Assembly: GCF_002099425.1 (NCBI RefSeq)
Contig: NW_018343964.1
Coordinates: 17,356,501 to 17,420,500 of the forward strand
From: Phascolarctos cinereus
Lineage: Eukaryota; Chordata; Mammalia; Diprotodontia; Phascolarctidae
DNA: 64,000 nt
Reading direction: 5' to 3'
Part shown: positions 32,252 to 44,929 of the stretch, piece after piece
How the letters are laid out: every line of letters starts with the position of its first letter
Numbering within the stretch: the stretch's first letter is position 1
Made by a program: the position numbers and the translations under genes
Notes under the pieces: generated by a model
Database searches by the model: none
Seen by the model: the letters and a program-made list of their open reading frames with translations, nothing else
Told to the model about the DNA's origin: nothing

Positions 32252-33145
32252 AGAGTGGAGCCAAGATGGGAGTAAAGGCAGGGACTTACCTGAGCTCTCC
32301 AAAATTCCCCTCCAAACAACTTTAAAATAATACCTCAAAATGAATTCTGGAGTGGCAGAACCAACAAAGGGTTGGAATGAAACAATTTTCTAGCCCTAGA
32401 CAACTTAGAAGATCAATAAGAAAAATATGTCTCACTGAGGTGAGAGTGAAGCACAATGTAGCTCAGGCAGCACCCAGGAAAACCAGCAGCAGGCCTTGGG
32501 GGAGAAGGGTTTGCATCTACAGTGGCTTCCAAAGCTCTCAGTCCATAAGTGGTAAGGGAATCAGACTACTCGTCAGAAGGAGATTGCAGAGGACTCTTTG
32601 CTGGCCCTGGGTGCAGGACTATGTTGCATTGCCCACACATGGTTTCAGGCCACAGTCCCAGGGTAAGGAGGAAGCAACCCCAGGGGAGCAGAGACCTTGA
32701 TCTCAGTTCTAAGGCAGAAAAGAATGCTTGTGGCCATTCACAGATAAAAGCACAGACCAGGAGAGCAATGACCACACCTCTCCTTAGATCATACCACCTT
32801 GGAAGAACCCCCAAAACTAGCTCTGAAAACAGTAGCCCAAAAAAACCTGAAACTTGGGACAGTGCCCCCATCACCCTAGGAGCAGAGCCCAACCTTAGTA
32901 TAAAGTTAAAGGTCAAGAAATAGGCTGGACAAAAAGAACCTGATCCTAGAAAATTATTATGGTGATCAGGAATACCAAAACACAAACCCAGAAGAAGACA
33001 ACAAAATCAAAAGCAGCTACATGCAAAGAAAACCTTAAAGAAAAATGTGAATTGGTCACAGGCCCAAAAAGAATTCCAGGAAGAGCTCCCAAAAAACAAT
33101 TTTTTTAATCAGATAAGAAAGGTAGAGGGGAAATTGTGAAAAGAA

Positions 33146-33370
33146 ATGAGAGTGATACAGGAAAGTCATGAAAAGAGAGTCAACAGCTTGGTAAGAGAGG
33201 CACAAAAATGCACTGAAGAGAAAAACTCCTTAAAAAGTGAAATTGGCCAATTGGAAAAAGAGGTACAAAAGCTCACTGAAAAAAATAAATCCTTAAAAAT
33301 TAGAATTGGACAAGTGGAAGCTAATGACTCCATGAGACATCAAGAAACAATATTCAAAATCAAAAAATGA
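33146..33370 (+). pseudogene. L1 ORF1 coiled-coil fragment
   Basis: KCTEEKNSLKSEIGQLEKEV and ENKSLKIRIGQVEANDSMRH line up with the ORF1 coiled coil at 5468. ORF1 continues out of frame to about 33560, where it is lost. Confidence 0.8.
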
Positions 33371-35136
33371 AAAAAATGGAAGAATATATGAACTGTCTCA
33401 TTGGAAAAACAACTGACCTAGAAAATAGATAGAGAAGAGATAATTTAAGAATGTTAATTTAAGAATGTTTGGAACACCTGAAAGTATGATAAAAAAAAAA
33501 AGAACCTAGATATCATCTTTCAAGAAAGTATCCAAGAAAACTGCCATTGAGTAGGATGGAGGAAACTATACAGTTAGTAATCATAACCAAATGTGAATGG
33601 TACGAGCTCACCTATAGTATGGAATTGGATAGCAGAGTGGATTAAAAACCAAAATCTGACAATACGTTATTTACAAGAAACACACTTGAAGTAGAAAGAC
33701 ACACATAGAATAAAAGTAAGAGAATGGAGGAAAATCTTGTGCTTTAGCCCAAATTTAAAAAAAAAAAAAGCAGAGGTAGTAATCATCTCAGACAAAAGAA
33801 AAACAAAAATAGATTTAATTAAAAGAGATAAACAGGGAAACTATATTTTGTTTTTTAAAAAAGGTATCAAAGACAATGAAGCAATATCAATACTAATCAT
33901 ACATGCACCAAATGGTATAGCATCCAAATTCTTGAAGAAAAGGTTAAATGAGTTATAGGAAGAAATAAATAGTATAACTATACTAGTAGGGGATCTCAAC
34001 TTTCCCCTCTCAGAACTAGATAAATTTAACCAAAAAATAAACAAGAAAAAAGCTAAGCAGATGAATAGAATTTCAGAAAAGTTAGCCAAAATGGACTTCT
34101 GTTGAAAACTGTATGGGAATAAAAAAGAATATACCCTATTCTTAGTGGCACATGGCATCTACACAAAAATTGATCATGTAGTAGGGCATAAAAACCTCAC
34201 AACCAAATGGAGAAAAGCAGAAATGCTAAATGCATACTTTTCAGGTCATAAAGCAATAAAAATTACTTTCAATAAAGGGTCATTGAATCTAATTAATTGG
34301 ATTAAAATTGATTGGAAACTAAATAATCTAATCCTAAAGAATGAGTAGGTCGAAGAACAAATCATAGAAACAATCAGTAATTTCATAAAAGAGAATGACA
34401 ACAATGAGACAACATACCAAAATTTGTGGGATAAAGCAGTACTTAGAGGAAAATTTATATCTCTAAATGCTTACATCAATAAAATACAGAAAGAGCAGAT
34501 TAATGAATTGGACATGTAACAAAAAAAAACTAGGAAAAATAAAACAAATTAAAAATCCTTAATTGGAATTGGAAATCCTGAAAATCAAAGGAGAGATTAA
34601 TGAAGGTAAGAAGACCATTGAAGTAATAAATAAAACTAGGAACTGATTTTATGGGGAAAAAACCAATAAATAGATCAACCACAATTAAAAAAAAGAAAAG
34701 AAAAAAAGAAAATTACCAGTATCAAAAATGAAAGGACTTAACTCACCACCAATGAAGATGAAATTAAAGCAATTATTAGAGCTATTTTGCCCAACTGTAT
34801 GCCAACAAATCTAACAGTCTACATTAAATGGATGAATATTTACAAAATATAAATTGCCCAGATTAGCAGAAGAAATATAATACTTATATAACTATGTTAG
34901 AAAAAGAAATTGAACAAGCCATAACTGAGGTCCCTGAGAAAAAAATCATGAGGACCAAATGGATTCACAAGTGAATTCTACCAAACATTTAAAGAACAAT
35001 TTATTCTAATATTATATAAACAGTTGGAAAAACAGGCAAGGAAGGAGTCTTACTGAATTCCTCTTATAACACAAATATAATGCTGATACCAGGAAGAGCA
35101 AAAACAAAGTAAGAAAACTATAGGCCAATTTCCCTA

Positions 35137-35373
35137 ATGAATATTGGTGCAAATTTTTCAAATAAAATACTAGCAAGGAGATTAGATCAATATATCACAA
35201 AGATCATAAGCTTTTACCACATGGGATTTATACCAGGAATTCAGAGATGGTTCAATATTAGGAAAGCTATTAGCATAATTGACCACATTGATAACAAAAC
35301 CAACAGAAACCATATGATTATCTCAACAGATGCAGAAAATTTTTTGACAAAAAAAATACTCATTTCCGTTTAA
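35137..35373 (+). pseudogene. L1 ORF2 reverse transcriptase fragment
   Basis: [40 protein letters not shown] and [12 protein letters not shown] match the RT finger/palm region of mammalian L1 ORF2p. Broken by a stop after TKKILISV. Confidence 0.88.
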
Positions 35374-35553
35374 AAAAAAACACACAACAGCACTAGATAG
35401 GCAATGAGGAAACAAAATTATCTCTCTTTGCGGATGATATGATAGTATACTTACAGAATCCTAGAGAATCAACTAAAAAAGTAGATGAAACAATTAACAA
35501 CTTTATCAAAATTGCAGACAACAAAAAACCCAAGAAAAATAAAGAAACCTTTT

Positions 35554-35880
35554 AAAAGTATGCTTTGATCTGCATTCGGATGTCATCAGTTTTTGTTTCT
35601 TCATTGCCTGTTCCAATTCCCTAAATTTCTTGTTCTTCTTTTATTGTTATAGCTAGCATTTCTAGTACAATATTGAATAGCGGTGATAATGGGCATTCTT
35701 GCTTCACCTGGATCTTACTGGGAAGGCATCTAGCTTATCTCCATTACAGATAATGCTTGCTAGGTGGTTTTAGATAGATACTACTTATCATTTAAAGGAA
35801 AGCTCCATTTATTTCTATGCTTTCTAGTGGGTTGTTTGGGTTTTTTTCTATGCTAATAATTTTCCTAATATTGAACCATG
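35554..35880 (-). mobile_element. Inverted L1 reverse transcriptase fragment
   Basis: On the minus strand it reads WFNIRKIISIEKNPNNPLES, then CPLSPLFNIVLEMLAITIKE and GNEETKTDDI: the RT segment from WFNIRK to just before FADD. It abuts the plus-strand L1 and includes the part of RT deleted there, but overlaps it at WFNIRK. It is therefore a second copy or a rearranged piece rather than a simple 5' inversion. Confidence 0.75.
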
Positions 35881-36017
35881 GCAAAACCTAGTTGCATAAC
35901 TGTGGTGCTTAGACAGAATATAAATATTTAATCCTGTTACAGTGTGAATATAGGTTATACCCTAAATTGAGATCTTAAAAAAATAAAAACATATATACAT
36001 CATTAAGTTCAACTGCC

Positions 36018-36171
36018 TCATTTGGGGGGAGGGGGTGAGGCAATCGAGGTTAAGTGACTTGCCCAAGGTCACACACCCAGTAAGTGTTAAGTGTCTGCGG
36101 TCAAATTTGAACTCAGATCCTCCTGACTCCAAGGCTAGAGCTTTATCCACTGCACCACCTAGCTGTTCCAA
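36018..36171 (-). mobile_element. WSINE1-type SINE, minus strand
   Basis: Antisense: GTTAAGTGACTTGCCCAAGG, GTAAGTGTTAAGTGTCTGCG, ATTTGAACTCAGATCCTCCT and GCACCACCTAGCTG at the head. Confidence 0.88.
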
Positions 36172-36239
36172 TCAACTGCCTCATTTCAAAGATGAGGAAA
36201 CTGATAATGATTGATAGATAACTAGATATAGATGTAGAT

Positions 36240-36505
<266 letters not shown>

Positions 36506-36759
36506 AGAACATCTTGTTAGTTACATTAATTGGGATGTCAGATATCTCTGATACATAAAATCGATAATATTAAAAAGAGGCCATACTCAGATTTTATATA
36601 TCAGGTTTGTGGGCAAAGGGATGGAGTTCTCACCCTGGAACTTCCCTCAGTTCTCATGAACCTCTTACTCTAAAACATCCCTCTGCTCCTGGGGATCCCT
36701 TCTCTCACTGGAGACAGTCTCTATTTTGAGGAAAGGGCACAAGGAGAAATGGTTGTCTT

Positions 36760-36830
36760 TCTGTATCTTCAGCACTTAGCACAGTGCCTAGCACGTAGTA
36801 AACAATAAATGATTATTGGCTGGCTGCAGC
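36760..36830 (+). mobile_element. L2/MIR 3' tail fragment
   Basis: CACTTAGCACAGTGCCTAGC and ACGTAGTAAACAATAAATGA. Confidence 0.6.
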
Positions 36831-37588
36831 TGAGGAAAGGTTGGCACATATTTTAACCAATATTATATATTCTGAGAATGGTAGCCTAAATACTAGAAAT
36901 AGAGATGGAAATGCTATCATAAGGCTTAGGAACTGAGGCTCAGAAATACCAAGGCACAGCTTAACCTATCCATCCAGAAGTAACACTAACTACTCCTAAA
37001 CTCTGGCTTGCCCAGCCATTTAAGTAAGATCAAACGGGAGCCTTCATGGATTTTAAGTGAAAATAATTCTAGCATATACAAATATCAGGGCAGGAATGGA
37101 AAATGGGCAAGACAGGGGAAAACAGTGATACTGGAGAAAGGTCCCTGGGATGAAGTCAGACTCCTCCTAAGCGTCATTCTTATAACCTGAGCATTACACT
37201 TCCCTCTGCTCCCTACATGCTTCCTTCTTCTTTCTAAATCCTTTCTTTCTATTCTCTAGGATCCTAAATGTTCCCAAGATCTCACTGAAACATAAAACCA
37301 TAGTTTCTCACATTCTTCCCAGAGTCCAAGATGTTCCAGAGCAAACCAACCTGCATGTCAGAATTTCAATTTGAAAGTTAGCCTGAAAATGACAGGGGTA
37401 GGAGCTAGGAGATCTCCTAAACTCCACATGCTAGAGAAATTATCATCTGGTAGACTCAAGATGTGGAATAATAATATATATTTTGGACAGGGACAAAGTG
37501 TGAATTTATTTTCCTTGAGTATCCATATTTAATACAGAGTTTGCTTTTCTTTTTTTTTTCTCCAGTTGGTAGAGAGGGGAAGGAAGGG
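36831..37588. other. No recognised feature
   Basis: Unique-looking intergenic DNA. Confidence 0.4.
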
Positions 37589-37640
37589 TGTGTGTGTGTG
37601 TGGTCTGTGTGTGTGTGAGAGAGAGAGGAAAGAGACAGAG
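37589..37640 (+). repeat. (TG)n/(GA)n microsatellite
   Basis: Two GT runs around a GTCT break, then GAGAGAGAGA and AGACAGAGAC units. Confidence 0.88.
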
Positions 37641-38708
37641 ACAAAGACATAGAGAGAATATAAATGTTTGCTAATTGAAAAAATAAGTAAAATAAATAAA
37701 AGTTAAACACGCACAAAAATTATTGGCTGGTGTTCCATCTGATATTCTCCACTTTGGGGGTTTTGAAACCTGGGTGCAACAAGGGTTTGAGGTCCTAAAA
37801 ACTGCCTGGACTGCCATGTGAAAGTCATCTGGATCCAGAGCAAGGAACTTAGGATTTGGGAGGGGACATACCATGCATGGCTTCAGAATAAGCCTCCAGG
37901 TAGTTAGAAATAGAAGAGGTTTCCAGAAGTGACCCCTATTTATAGGTCACACAAAACAAAAAGGCAGTAAGAGAGGAAGCAAATCCAAGTTTTGTTTATC
38001 ATCATTATTTTTTTTCTCACCCATTTCCTCTCTTAGTCCTCCAAGAACTGGGATCCCCCTCTATCTCTGGTTTCCCAGCTGCTATCTCATGAATAACCTC
38101 CCACATCAGCATTCTCTCACCAGTTCCTACAGCTCCTCCCTCTCCTCCCCTCCCCAACTCCTTCCCCCAGCCATTTTGTCTCTCTGCATTGCAATGGTAC
38201 TCTACTTACCACCAAACAGGATTTCCGTAAGTGATAACTGCAAGAAGTCCTAGTGACTTGACAGAGGCCTCTCTCCCGTAGGCCCTGCTTGGAGTCAGCT
38301 TGTACAGAAGAAAGACTTCCAACCTCTTCCCCTTTTTCCTTCCCCTTGCCCCCTCTCCCACCCAAACCATTTCAGAGTGGGATTTATCCCAGAAGCGTTC
38401 ACTTACATGGATAAATTGAGTGATTTACTCTACAGCCATCCATGTCTCTTCCAAAAGACTGAGTTTGGGAGAAAGTATTTGATGTCTTGGAACTCTGGCC
38501 ATGTGTAAATGCCAGAAGGAAGAGACAAGGAACTAATATCTCAGGGGCCAAGAACAACCCACATTTGGGGTGAATTTGCAGTTGGGTGAAGAAATTCACA
38601 CCTTCCTGGTAAGAAGTGTGGAAAAGGACCACCAGAGACCATGTAGTTCATCCTCCTGCCTCCTAGCAAAACCACCCTTAAACAAAGCCTTCAAAACCTC
38701 CTTTGAGG
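37641..38708. other. No recognised feature
   Basis: About 1.1 kb of intergenic DNA with a T-run near 38010; no repeat or gene recognised. Confidence 0.4.
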
Positions 38709-38856
38709 GGGCAGCTAGGTGGCACAGTGGATAGAGCACCGGCCCTGAAGTCAGGAGGACCTGATTTCAAATCCAGCCTCAGACCAAACACTTGATACTT
38801 ACTAGCTGTGTGACCCTGGGCAAGTCACTTAACCCCAACTGCCAAAAAAAATAAAA
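38709..38856 (+). mobile_element. WSINE1-type SINE
   Basis: GGGCAGCTAGGTGGCACAGT, GAGCACCGGCCCTGAAGTCA, the extended CAGACCAAACACTTGATACTT linker, GTGTGACCCTGGGCAAGTC, CAACTGCC and an A-rich end. One of the best-preserved SINEs here. Confidence 0.92.
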
Positions 38857-40189
38857 ACTCTGCTTTGGTAATTCATTTCCATTCACTAACAGTCCTTGTC
38901 CATAGTGCCCCTGCCTCACGTCTGAACTATTGGCTCCTCACTTTATGATAAGCAGTCACAATTTACTGATATGTCCTTAAGAAACTGGAGACCAGAATTT
39001 CATGGAAATGACTTAAATTTTTCTTCATCAAAAAAATAAGCCTTTGAGAGGCCTCCTTGCCCATGATCTGGAAGTCTATTTTTTCTGCATAACTGTCAGG
39101 ATCTGACCCCTAAAAGCCACATAAACCATGACTGATTCTGGGGGAAGTGTTATCTCACTGAGGAGCATCACCATGGGAAGAATGCCAAGTTCAGCGGAAA
39201 AGTGAAATGAGATAAACAAGATGTAGTCATTGTGGGGAGAAAGGAGCTAAAAGAGGCAAAACCCCCTAGGGGCAGGCTGCTAAGGCCTCAGGAAAAAAAA
39301 CGGTTCTTGGCAATAAAGAAATGGGGGGTGGGGATCTCAAAGCTTTTCTGGGAAGTCTTCTACCCATTTCAATTCTTCTCACTTCCTCCCCAGGCTGAAG
39401 GAACATTTTGATCAAAATCAAGGTATTTACTTTCAATAACCTGTAGGATATTGCAAATCCTGAAGACCTTTTAAAATCTCTTCTCTCTTCATAGAATGCA
39501 TAATATAGAGCCCACTTTGGGATGGAAAAACTGAGGTTCACTGTGGCCAAGCAAATATAGCTTCTACAAAATGCTTATCTGATCTTCTCTCAGTCTACAA
39601 AAACATCACAGGATGACTCCAGAGGCACCTAATTGGCACTTTCCAACTGAGGAACGGAGCAGCAGTGGCTTGAAACTCTAGAAACTTGGCCTGCTAGAAA
39701 TTTTCTCACTCTGTTCTGTGGAAGTCTGACCCTATTATTAGGTCAGTGGGAGGTGGAGGTTAGGTGGGATGGAAAGCAGAAGAGCATATACATACAGGTC
39801 TTCTCTGTTCAGGGCCCCCTTCTCTACTGCCCATAAATTGCTACTGACTTGGCAATGGGGGTTAGTAGCTTCCTTACTCAAAGGCTGACTAGTAGAGACG
39901 TAAACATAACCGTAAGGAATAATTTCCAAACAGGGCTGTCAAACACTGACAGAGATTATCAAGGGAGGTCATGAAATCTCATTCTTGGGAAGTCTTTAAA
40001 AAAAAAAAAAGACAGGAGCTCCCCCATTTGGAGTGATTCCGGTAACGGATAGGTTGAAGGCAAAGGAATGAATTCAGTGACCTCAGACTCTCTTGAAGTC
40101 TCTGGGTCTATTTATGGCTTTCTTCCCTTCAAATTTCAATCCTCAAATGAGTGTACAAGCTTCAAGAATTAGGATTCTATGTGATAGGA
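38857..40189. other. Repeat-poor intergenic DNA
   Basis: About 1.3 kb without a recognised repeat. The 39120-39260 part has GATA (GAGATAAAC) and other short motifs but nothing decisive. Confidence 0.4.
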
Positions 40190-40375
40190 TCATAAATTTA
40201 GACCTGGAAGGGACCTTAGAGGTCACTGAATCTGATGCTTAATTGACAGATGAGGAAACTGAGGCATAGAAAGGTCAGGTGATTTCCCCTAGGTCACCCA
40301 AAGAGTAAGAGGCAGTGCTGTTTCTTAATCCTAGGGCCTCTGATTCCAATTCCAACATGTTTTCCATTGTACCAC
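40190..40375 (-). mobile_element. Old MIR-like SINE with ancient 3' extension
   Basis: GATCATAAATTTAGACCTGG, AAGGGACCTTAGAGGTCACT, GATGAGGAAACTGAGGCATA, AGGTCACCCAAAGAGTAAG and TTTCCATTGTACCACA read as an antisense SINE. Confidence 0.65.
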
Positions 40376-40980
40376 ACTTGCTAAGGCTTCATTTAACTCT
40401 AACACCATTTATTGTGAATTATTATGACCTCTCTAACTTCCTACTGTCAGTACTTTTCCATTCCTGTAGAATGGCAGTGCTGAAGACTGTAAGGAACACC
40501 TTAATTCCATGATGGCAAATCACTTGCAAAGTACAAAATGCAGAGCTAGTCACTTATTTTCTCTTTATGCTTGGAGAGAAGCAAATTCAATATAAAGCAG
40601 GCTTGGGCCCTGCAAAAATGTAAAAGATTCCCAGAAACTTCATGCCATGATGCCCCAAGTTGGAAAAAAAATGTGCCATTTCAAATGTTTATCCCAACAT
40701 CTGATTTAATATTATACAGCTTCCCTTAGTCACAAACCAGAACAAATACTTAAAGATTTATGACATCCTTCCATTCAGAGACTTAAGTAATCATAGTTAA
40801 TAATACAACCATTCCACAGCCCAAGGAAGAAGCCTTATAATTCTTCAGAACCCAAGATTCCTGAGAGGCAGGTTATTTTCAAGGAGGATTTAAAGTTTTA
40901 AACCTCTCAATGAGCCTTGAAATGCTTTTTTTCCAGTTCATATAAAGTACTTTCCCTCAGAAACATAGGACTGGAAGGTT

Positions 40981-40982
<2 letters not shown>
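40376..40982. other. No recognised feature
   Basis: AT-rich, repeat-free; 40500-40760 is mildly conserved-looking but has no strong motif cluster. Confidence 0.4.
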
Positions 40983-41045
<63 letters not shown>

Positions 41046-41046
41046 G

Positions 41047-41087
<41 letters not shown>

Positions 41088-41092
41088 ATATA
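40983..41092. repeat. (TA)n microsatellite, about 110 bp
   Basis: TA units with periodic TGTA breaks. Confidence 0.94.
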
Positions 41093-41149
41093 AAAATTTG
41101 GTGACCAGCATTCCCAAGTTCTGACCTGTCCTAAAAAAAATATATGATA

Positions 41150-41330
41150 TGTATTCATTCATCCCACAAACATTTGTGAAGTAGTTACTCTGTTGAAAGT
41201 ACAATGTTGAGCACTGTGAGGGATACAAATATAAATACAACATGGTCTTTTAGCTTTATGGAGCTTGCTGTCTAGTAGAGATAACATCTGTATTAAATGC
41301 TTCATGAAGAGGTAATAATCTGCTGTGCTT
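41150..41330 (+). repeat. Ancient TTTATTAAGCACC-type repeat
   Basis: CCACAAACATTTGTGAAGTA, GTTGAGCACTGTGAGGGATA and TTTATGGAGCTTGCTGTCTA. Related later body may continue at 41640-41780 past a CA tract. Confidence 0.55.
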
Positions 41331-41558
41331 ATAGTCATGTATCTCCTAACATGAGGATGGGAATAGGCGGACAACGGGCCATAGGAGTCCCATCCTTTAA
41401 TCATGTGCAGTGCTGTATATTCAGGTGGAGGCCATGTAAGCTTGCTTCTATGTGGTGAAGAGAAGTTCTCTGAATCAGAGCTAAGCATACAAATGAACAA
41501 CTTGAGGGAGGGGGACAATTTGAGCTTCTCCTAGGCACGAGCTCGAGCACACACACAC

Positions 41559-41598
<40 letters not shown>

Positions 41599-42454
41599 TC
41601 CCATGAATACATGACATCTCTGCTCTTTGAATTTGCACTTTCCTGTTTTTTCAGGGAAGGGCTAGTGAAGATGGCTACAAACTTGTGAGCTTTGAAGGAT
41701 TCGAGGAGCAGAGGTCTAGAGATGGAAGTCCATGCCAGAGACTGAGGTAAGCTGAGCCCAGTCTTCCAAATCAGACCTAGAAGCAACCCACAGCTGAGCA
41801 ATAGCTCAACTCCACAATCAAGATGCCAGGTCCTACAAGAGGAAATAACTCTTACCTTGGCTATGCCACTGTATTTACAACTTGGTTGAGTGAATGCCTT
41901 GTAGCAACTGCTTTAAGCATGAACCCACTCTTCTCAGAGACCTAGGCAATATAGGGAGAGTGTGTCCCTGGTTCTGGGAAGGGGGTATAGTTGTAACTTC
42001 TGTTCTTGATATGTGTTCTTAATGTGTTCCATTGTAAAAGGTAATTGATGTTAATTGGTTAAATGACACATGAAGGGTCAGTCACTGGTGAAAACCAATG
42101 ATATACAGGAAATACTAATTATAACCGGCAATTGACATTAGGGAGAACACTTTGGAATGGGGTCTTGAGTCAATAGCATTAGATGAGAATCCCATAACCA
42201 CTCTGAGGTAATCCAAATGCCCTGAAGGGGAAATACAGCTTTGCTCTAGAAACCCAGCTTGCTATTACACAGAGCATGTACAAAGTTTCAGTTCATTAAC
42301 CATCATCTTTTTTGTTACCCCTCTAAAGGAAATGTTCATCAAAATAAAAGTATGAGATTTGACCTTGTTGAACTACTATTTTTCACTTACCGTGCACACT
42401 GATCAGTAAACTCTCCGCAAGCCAAAGTTCCCCTTTGTTGGGCTCCAAATATAA
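41331..42454. other. Mostly unique intergenic DNA
   Basis: Holds a CA microsatellite (41548-41594) and possible remnant of the preceding ancient repeat. 41980-42360 is repeat-free and AT-rich with TTAATTGG motifs; nothing identified. Confidence 0.4.
41548..41594 (+). repeat. (CA)n microsatellite
   Basis: About 23 CA units with one AA break. Confidence 0.93.
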
Positions 42455-42665
42455 GTTCATACCTTTTAGATCTGAAAGGGCCATTAGTGATCTTATCCAA
42501 CACTATCAGTATACAAATGAAGACCCTGACACCCATACAGGTCAAATGACTTGTGATATATCCCACATAGCTCCTAAGAGGCAGAACTAGGATTTGATAA
42601 GAACTTGAATTTTGATTCCCAATCCAATATACATTCCCAATCAACTGCATTGGACTGTCTTCCAC
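42455..42665 (-). mobile_element. Old MIR-like SINE
   Basis: Same type as 40190: TAGATCTGAAAGGGCCATTA, GTCAAATGACTTGTGATATA, AACTAGGATTTGATAAG, CAACTGCATTGGACTGTC. Confidence 0.5.
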
Positions 42666-42924
42666 ATTCTTCCCTCTCTGATCTGGTATTAGTTCAGGTG
42701 CTTATAAAAAGGGATTAATGAGACCAAGTTTGCAGCCAATACTGTGCCCCAACCCTAGCTGGCAATGATTAACTTGGTGACATGAAGGTCTTTGTGGGAG
42801 AACATGGGTGTATCAGTAGCCATAGAGTGGAATAGTGGAAAGCAGGCTAGATGTAAAATACCTACCACACTGAGTCATTGTGAGGAGAGCACTTGGTAAA
42901 CTCTAAAGTACCATATGAATAGGA

Positions 42925-43135
42925 GGCATCATAGCAAAGAAGGCCAGGTTTGGAGTCAGGAAGACCTGGGTTCAAGTCCTGCCTTGAACAGGTACCCATG
43001 TGACCAAGGGAAAAGTCAGTCAACCTCTCACTGTCCCAGGCAACTTTCTGATACTAAATTCCAGCTGAGTTGCCAATCTGGATCAGGGGAGGGAGGTTCC
43101 ACATTAGAAGTTTTCTACACCAATGAAATTGCAGG
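42925..43135 (+). mobile_element. tRNA-derived SINE, variant with CCAATGAAATTGCAGGTCT end
   Basis: TTTGGAGTCAGGAAGACCTG head, GACCAAGGGAAAAGTCAGTC, CAGGCAACTTTCTGATACTA, then CACCAATGAAATTGCAGGTC. The same 3' half is seen at 1545-1700. Confidence 0.7.
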
Positions 43136-43315
43136 TCTCTATGAAAATAAAAAAAATTTATATGAATTGTTATTATCAGTGCAAACCCATTAGTACTGAG
43201 AACCATATACTCTCAGGATGGTGAATAATTAGGGCTATCTTCCCATATGAGGGCTATTATTTCCTCTTTCAATCTTTTCTTTACACACTAAAGAAAGCGT
43301 TAAAAATTTATATGG

Positions 43316-43470
43316 AGGGGCAGCTAGGTGGTGCAGTGGATAGAGCACCAGCCCTGGAGTCAGGAGGACCAGAGTTCAAATCCAGCTTCAGACACTTAAT
43401 ACTCACTAGCTGTGCGACCCTGGACAAGTCACTTAACCCTGATTGCCTCGACAAAATAATAATGATAATG
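43316..43470 (+). mobile_element. WSINE1-type SINE
   Basis: GGGGCAGCTAGGTGGTGCAG, CACCAGCCCTGGAGTCAGGA, ACACTTAATACTCACTAGCT, TTGCCTCGACAAAATAATAA. Confidence 0.92.
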
Positions 43471-44219
43471 TGGAACAGGAAGCACCTTCAAGAAAAGAAG
43501 AATCAACAAAAATCTTGGTGAGACAGCCCTCAAAGTGTGTCCAAGTTTTTCAGAAAGGAAATTAGAGAACAGAATCAGACCCTAGATTAACCTTCTGCCA
43601 TCCACTGGTTTAATCTTTTGCCAGCACATCTGTTTCCCAAAGTTTCTAGTTTTCACTGTTTATGCTGCCGTTGCTGCTCATGAAGCTTAGAAACAAGAAA
43701 GCCATGAGTACTAATGTTTCTTTCTACCACTAATCCCACCCCTGACAGGGTCATCTAAGTCATAGTGTTGAGCCACAGTGGTCCCCCTGTTCGAACAAAA
43801 GTGCCAGAATTTCCAGGAAAGAGGAATTAGATCTTTCTTGTCCCACAGAAAGATGGGAATCCATAACCCCAACCCCATCCCCCAAAGGTAACATAATAAT
43901 ATGGCTCTTTCTTTCTTCCTTTCTTGATTATCTTTCTTTTCCAATGATCATTTTTGATTTAGAAATGGCAGAGGGACCAATAGGGGGATGGGCCAGGGAG
44001 GGCACAGCCCCAAGGAGCATGCAGACTATGCTCTGCCTAATGTATAATGTTGTGAAAGGTACCCTGTGAGATGCCCAGAGGAAAATACTCAACTGTATCT
44101 ATGATCTCATAGATGTGAATGTTCTCTTCAGTCACACAGATTAAAACTAGATCCATATCTGCCCATTCTGTTGGACTCCTGTCCATGTCTTCCCATAAAT
44201 TTAGCTTTGTCAGAGGGTA
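43471..44219. other. No recognised feature
   Basis: Unique-looking DNA. Confidence 0.4.
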
Positions 44220-44530
44220 GGGAGAGAATACAACATTTATTAAAATAAGTGTACTAGGAAGGACAGAACATTAGCTCAATCAGGGAAGACTTCATGGAGG
44301 ACATAGTATGTAAGCTGAACCTCCAATGAAAAGAACTAGAGAAGACTACATTTCAGGTACATGGAGAGGAGTGTATTTCAGATATAGGGTCAACTTGTGC
44401 AAATATATGGAGAAAGGAGACAGAATATCAAGTTTGGAAAGCATCTGATAATCCAAGAAAGTGGAATTCATAAAGTAGAATAATGTGAAATAAGGCTGTG
44501 GAGTATGGTGGGTCCACTTTTGGAAATTTG
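44220..44530 (+). repeat. Later body of the ancient TTTATTAAGCACC-type repeat
   Basis: GGGAAGACTTCATGGAGGAC, GTAAGCTGAACCTCCAATGA, CAACTTGTGCAAATATATGG and ATAATGTGAAATAAGGCTG: wording I know from an old mammalian repeat but cannot name. Confidence 0.5.
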
Positions 44531-44929
44531 TGATGATGTTTAATAGAAGGACCTATCCCCTTGCTTCAGTTTGGGATCTGTTTTTACTTCTGTTGTTGCT
44601 ATATTTTCTCAGTAAATACTCCTTTATAAAAGCTAATTGGTTACTGATGATATTGAGGAAACAACAACTGATCAAAATTATATTGGGTGCTAATCATTGG
44701 TTAGATAGTATTGATAAGATAAATATTAGTTTGATATCAGTAGGAACATGCCAGATGGGGGATCATGAAAAACCACATTGGAGAAAACTCCACAACTACT
44801 TAGAGCATTTTGAGGGAAAGCGGAGAAGGATTAATCTCTCTCTTGGACTCAATTGATTAATGAGATCAGGGTTTGGGAGAATAAGCCCAGAGCTTATTAT
44901 ATGTGCTACAGTTTCACTGATTTTCTTTT

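Larger units (their letters stand above)
32252..35553 (+). mobile_element. L1 LINE, 5' end present, internally deleted, 3' end missing
   Basis: Starts with GAGTGGAGCCAAGATGGG. A 5' UTR related to that of the half-L1 is followed by ORF1 coiled coil (33146-33370). Sequence then jumps to ORF2 endonuclease (EVVIISDKRKTKIDL, APNGIASKF at 33737-33958; TKIDHVVGHKNL near 34170), then the reverse transcriptase ([20 protein letters not shown] and [17 protein letters not shown] at 35137-35373). After a gap comes an LFADDMIVYLQNP motif near 35420-35465, the FADD form of the catalytic YxDD box. Many stops, frameshifts and internal deletions (C-terminal ORF1, part of the RT, everything 3' of it). Confidence 0.85.
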
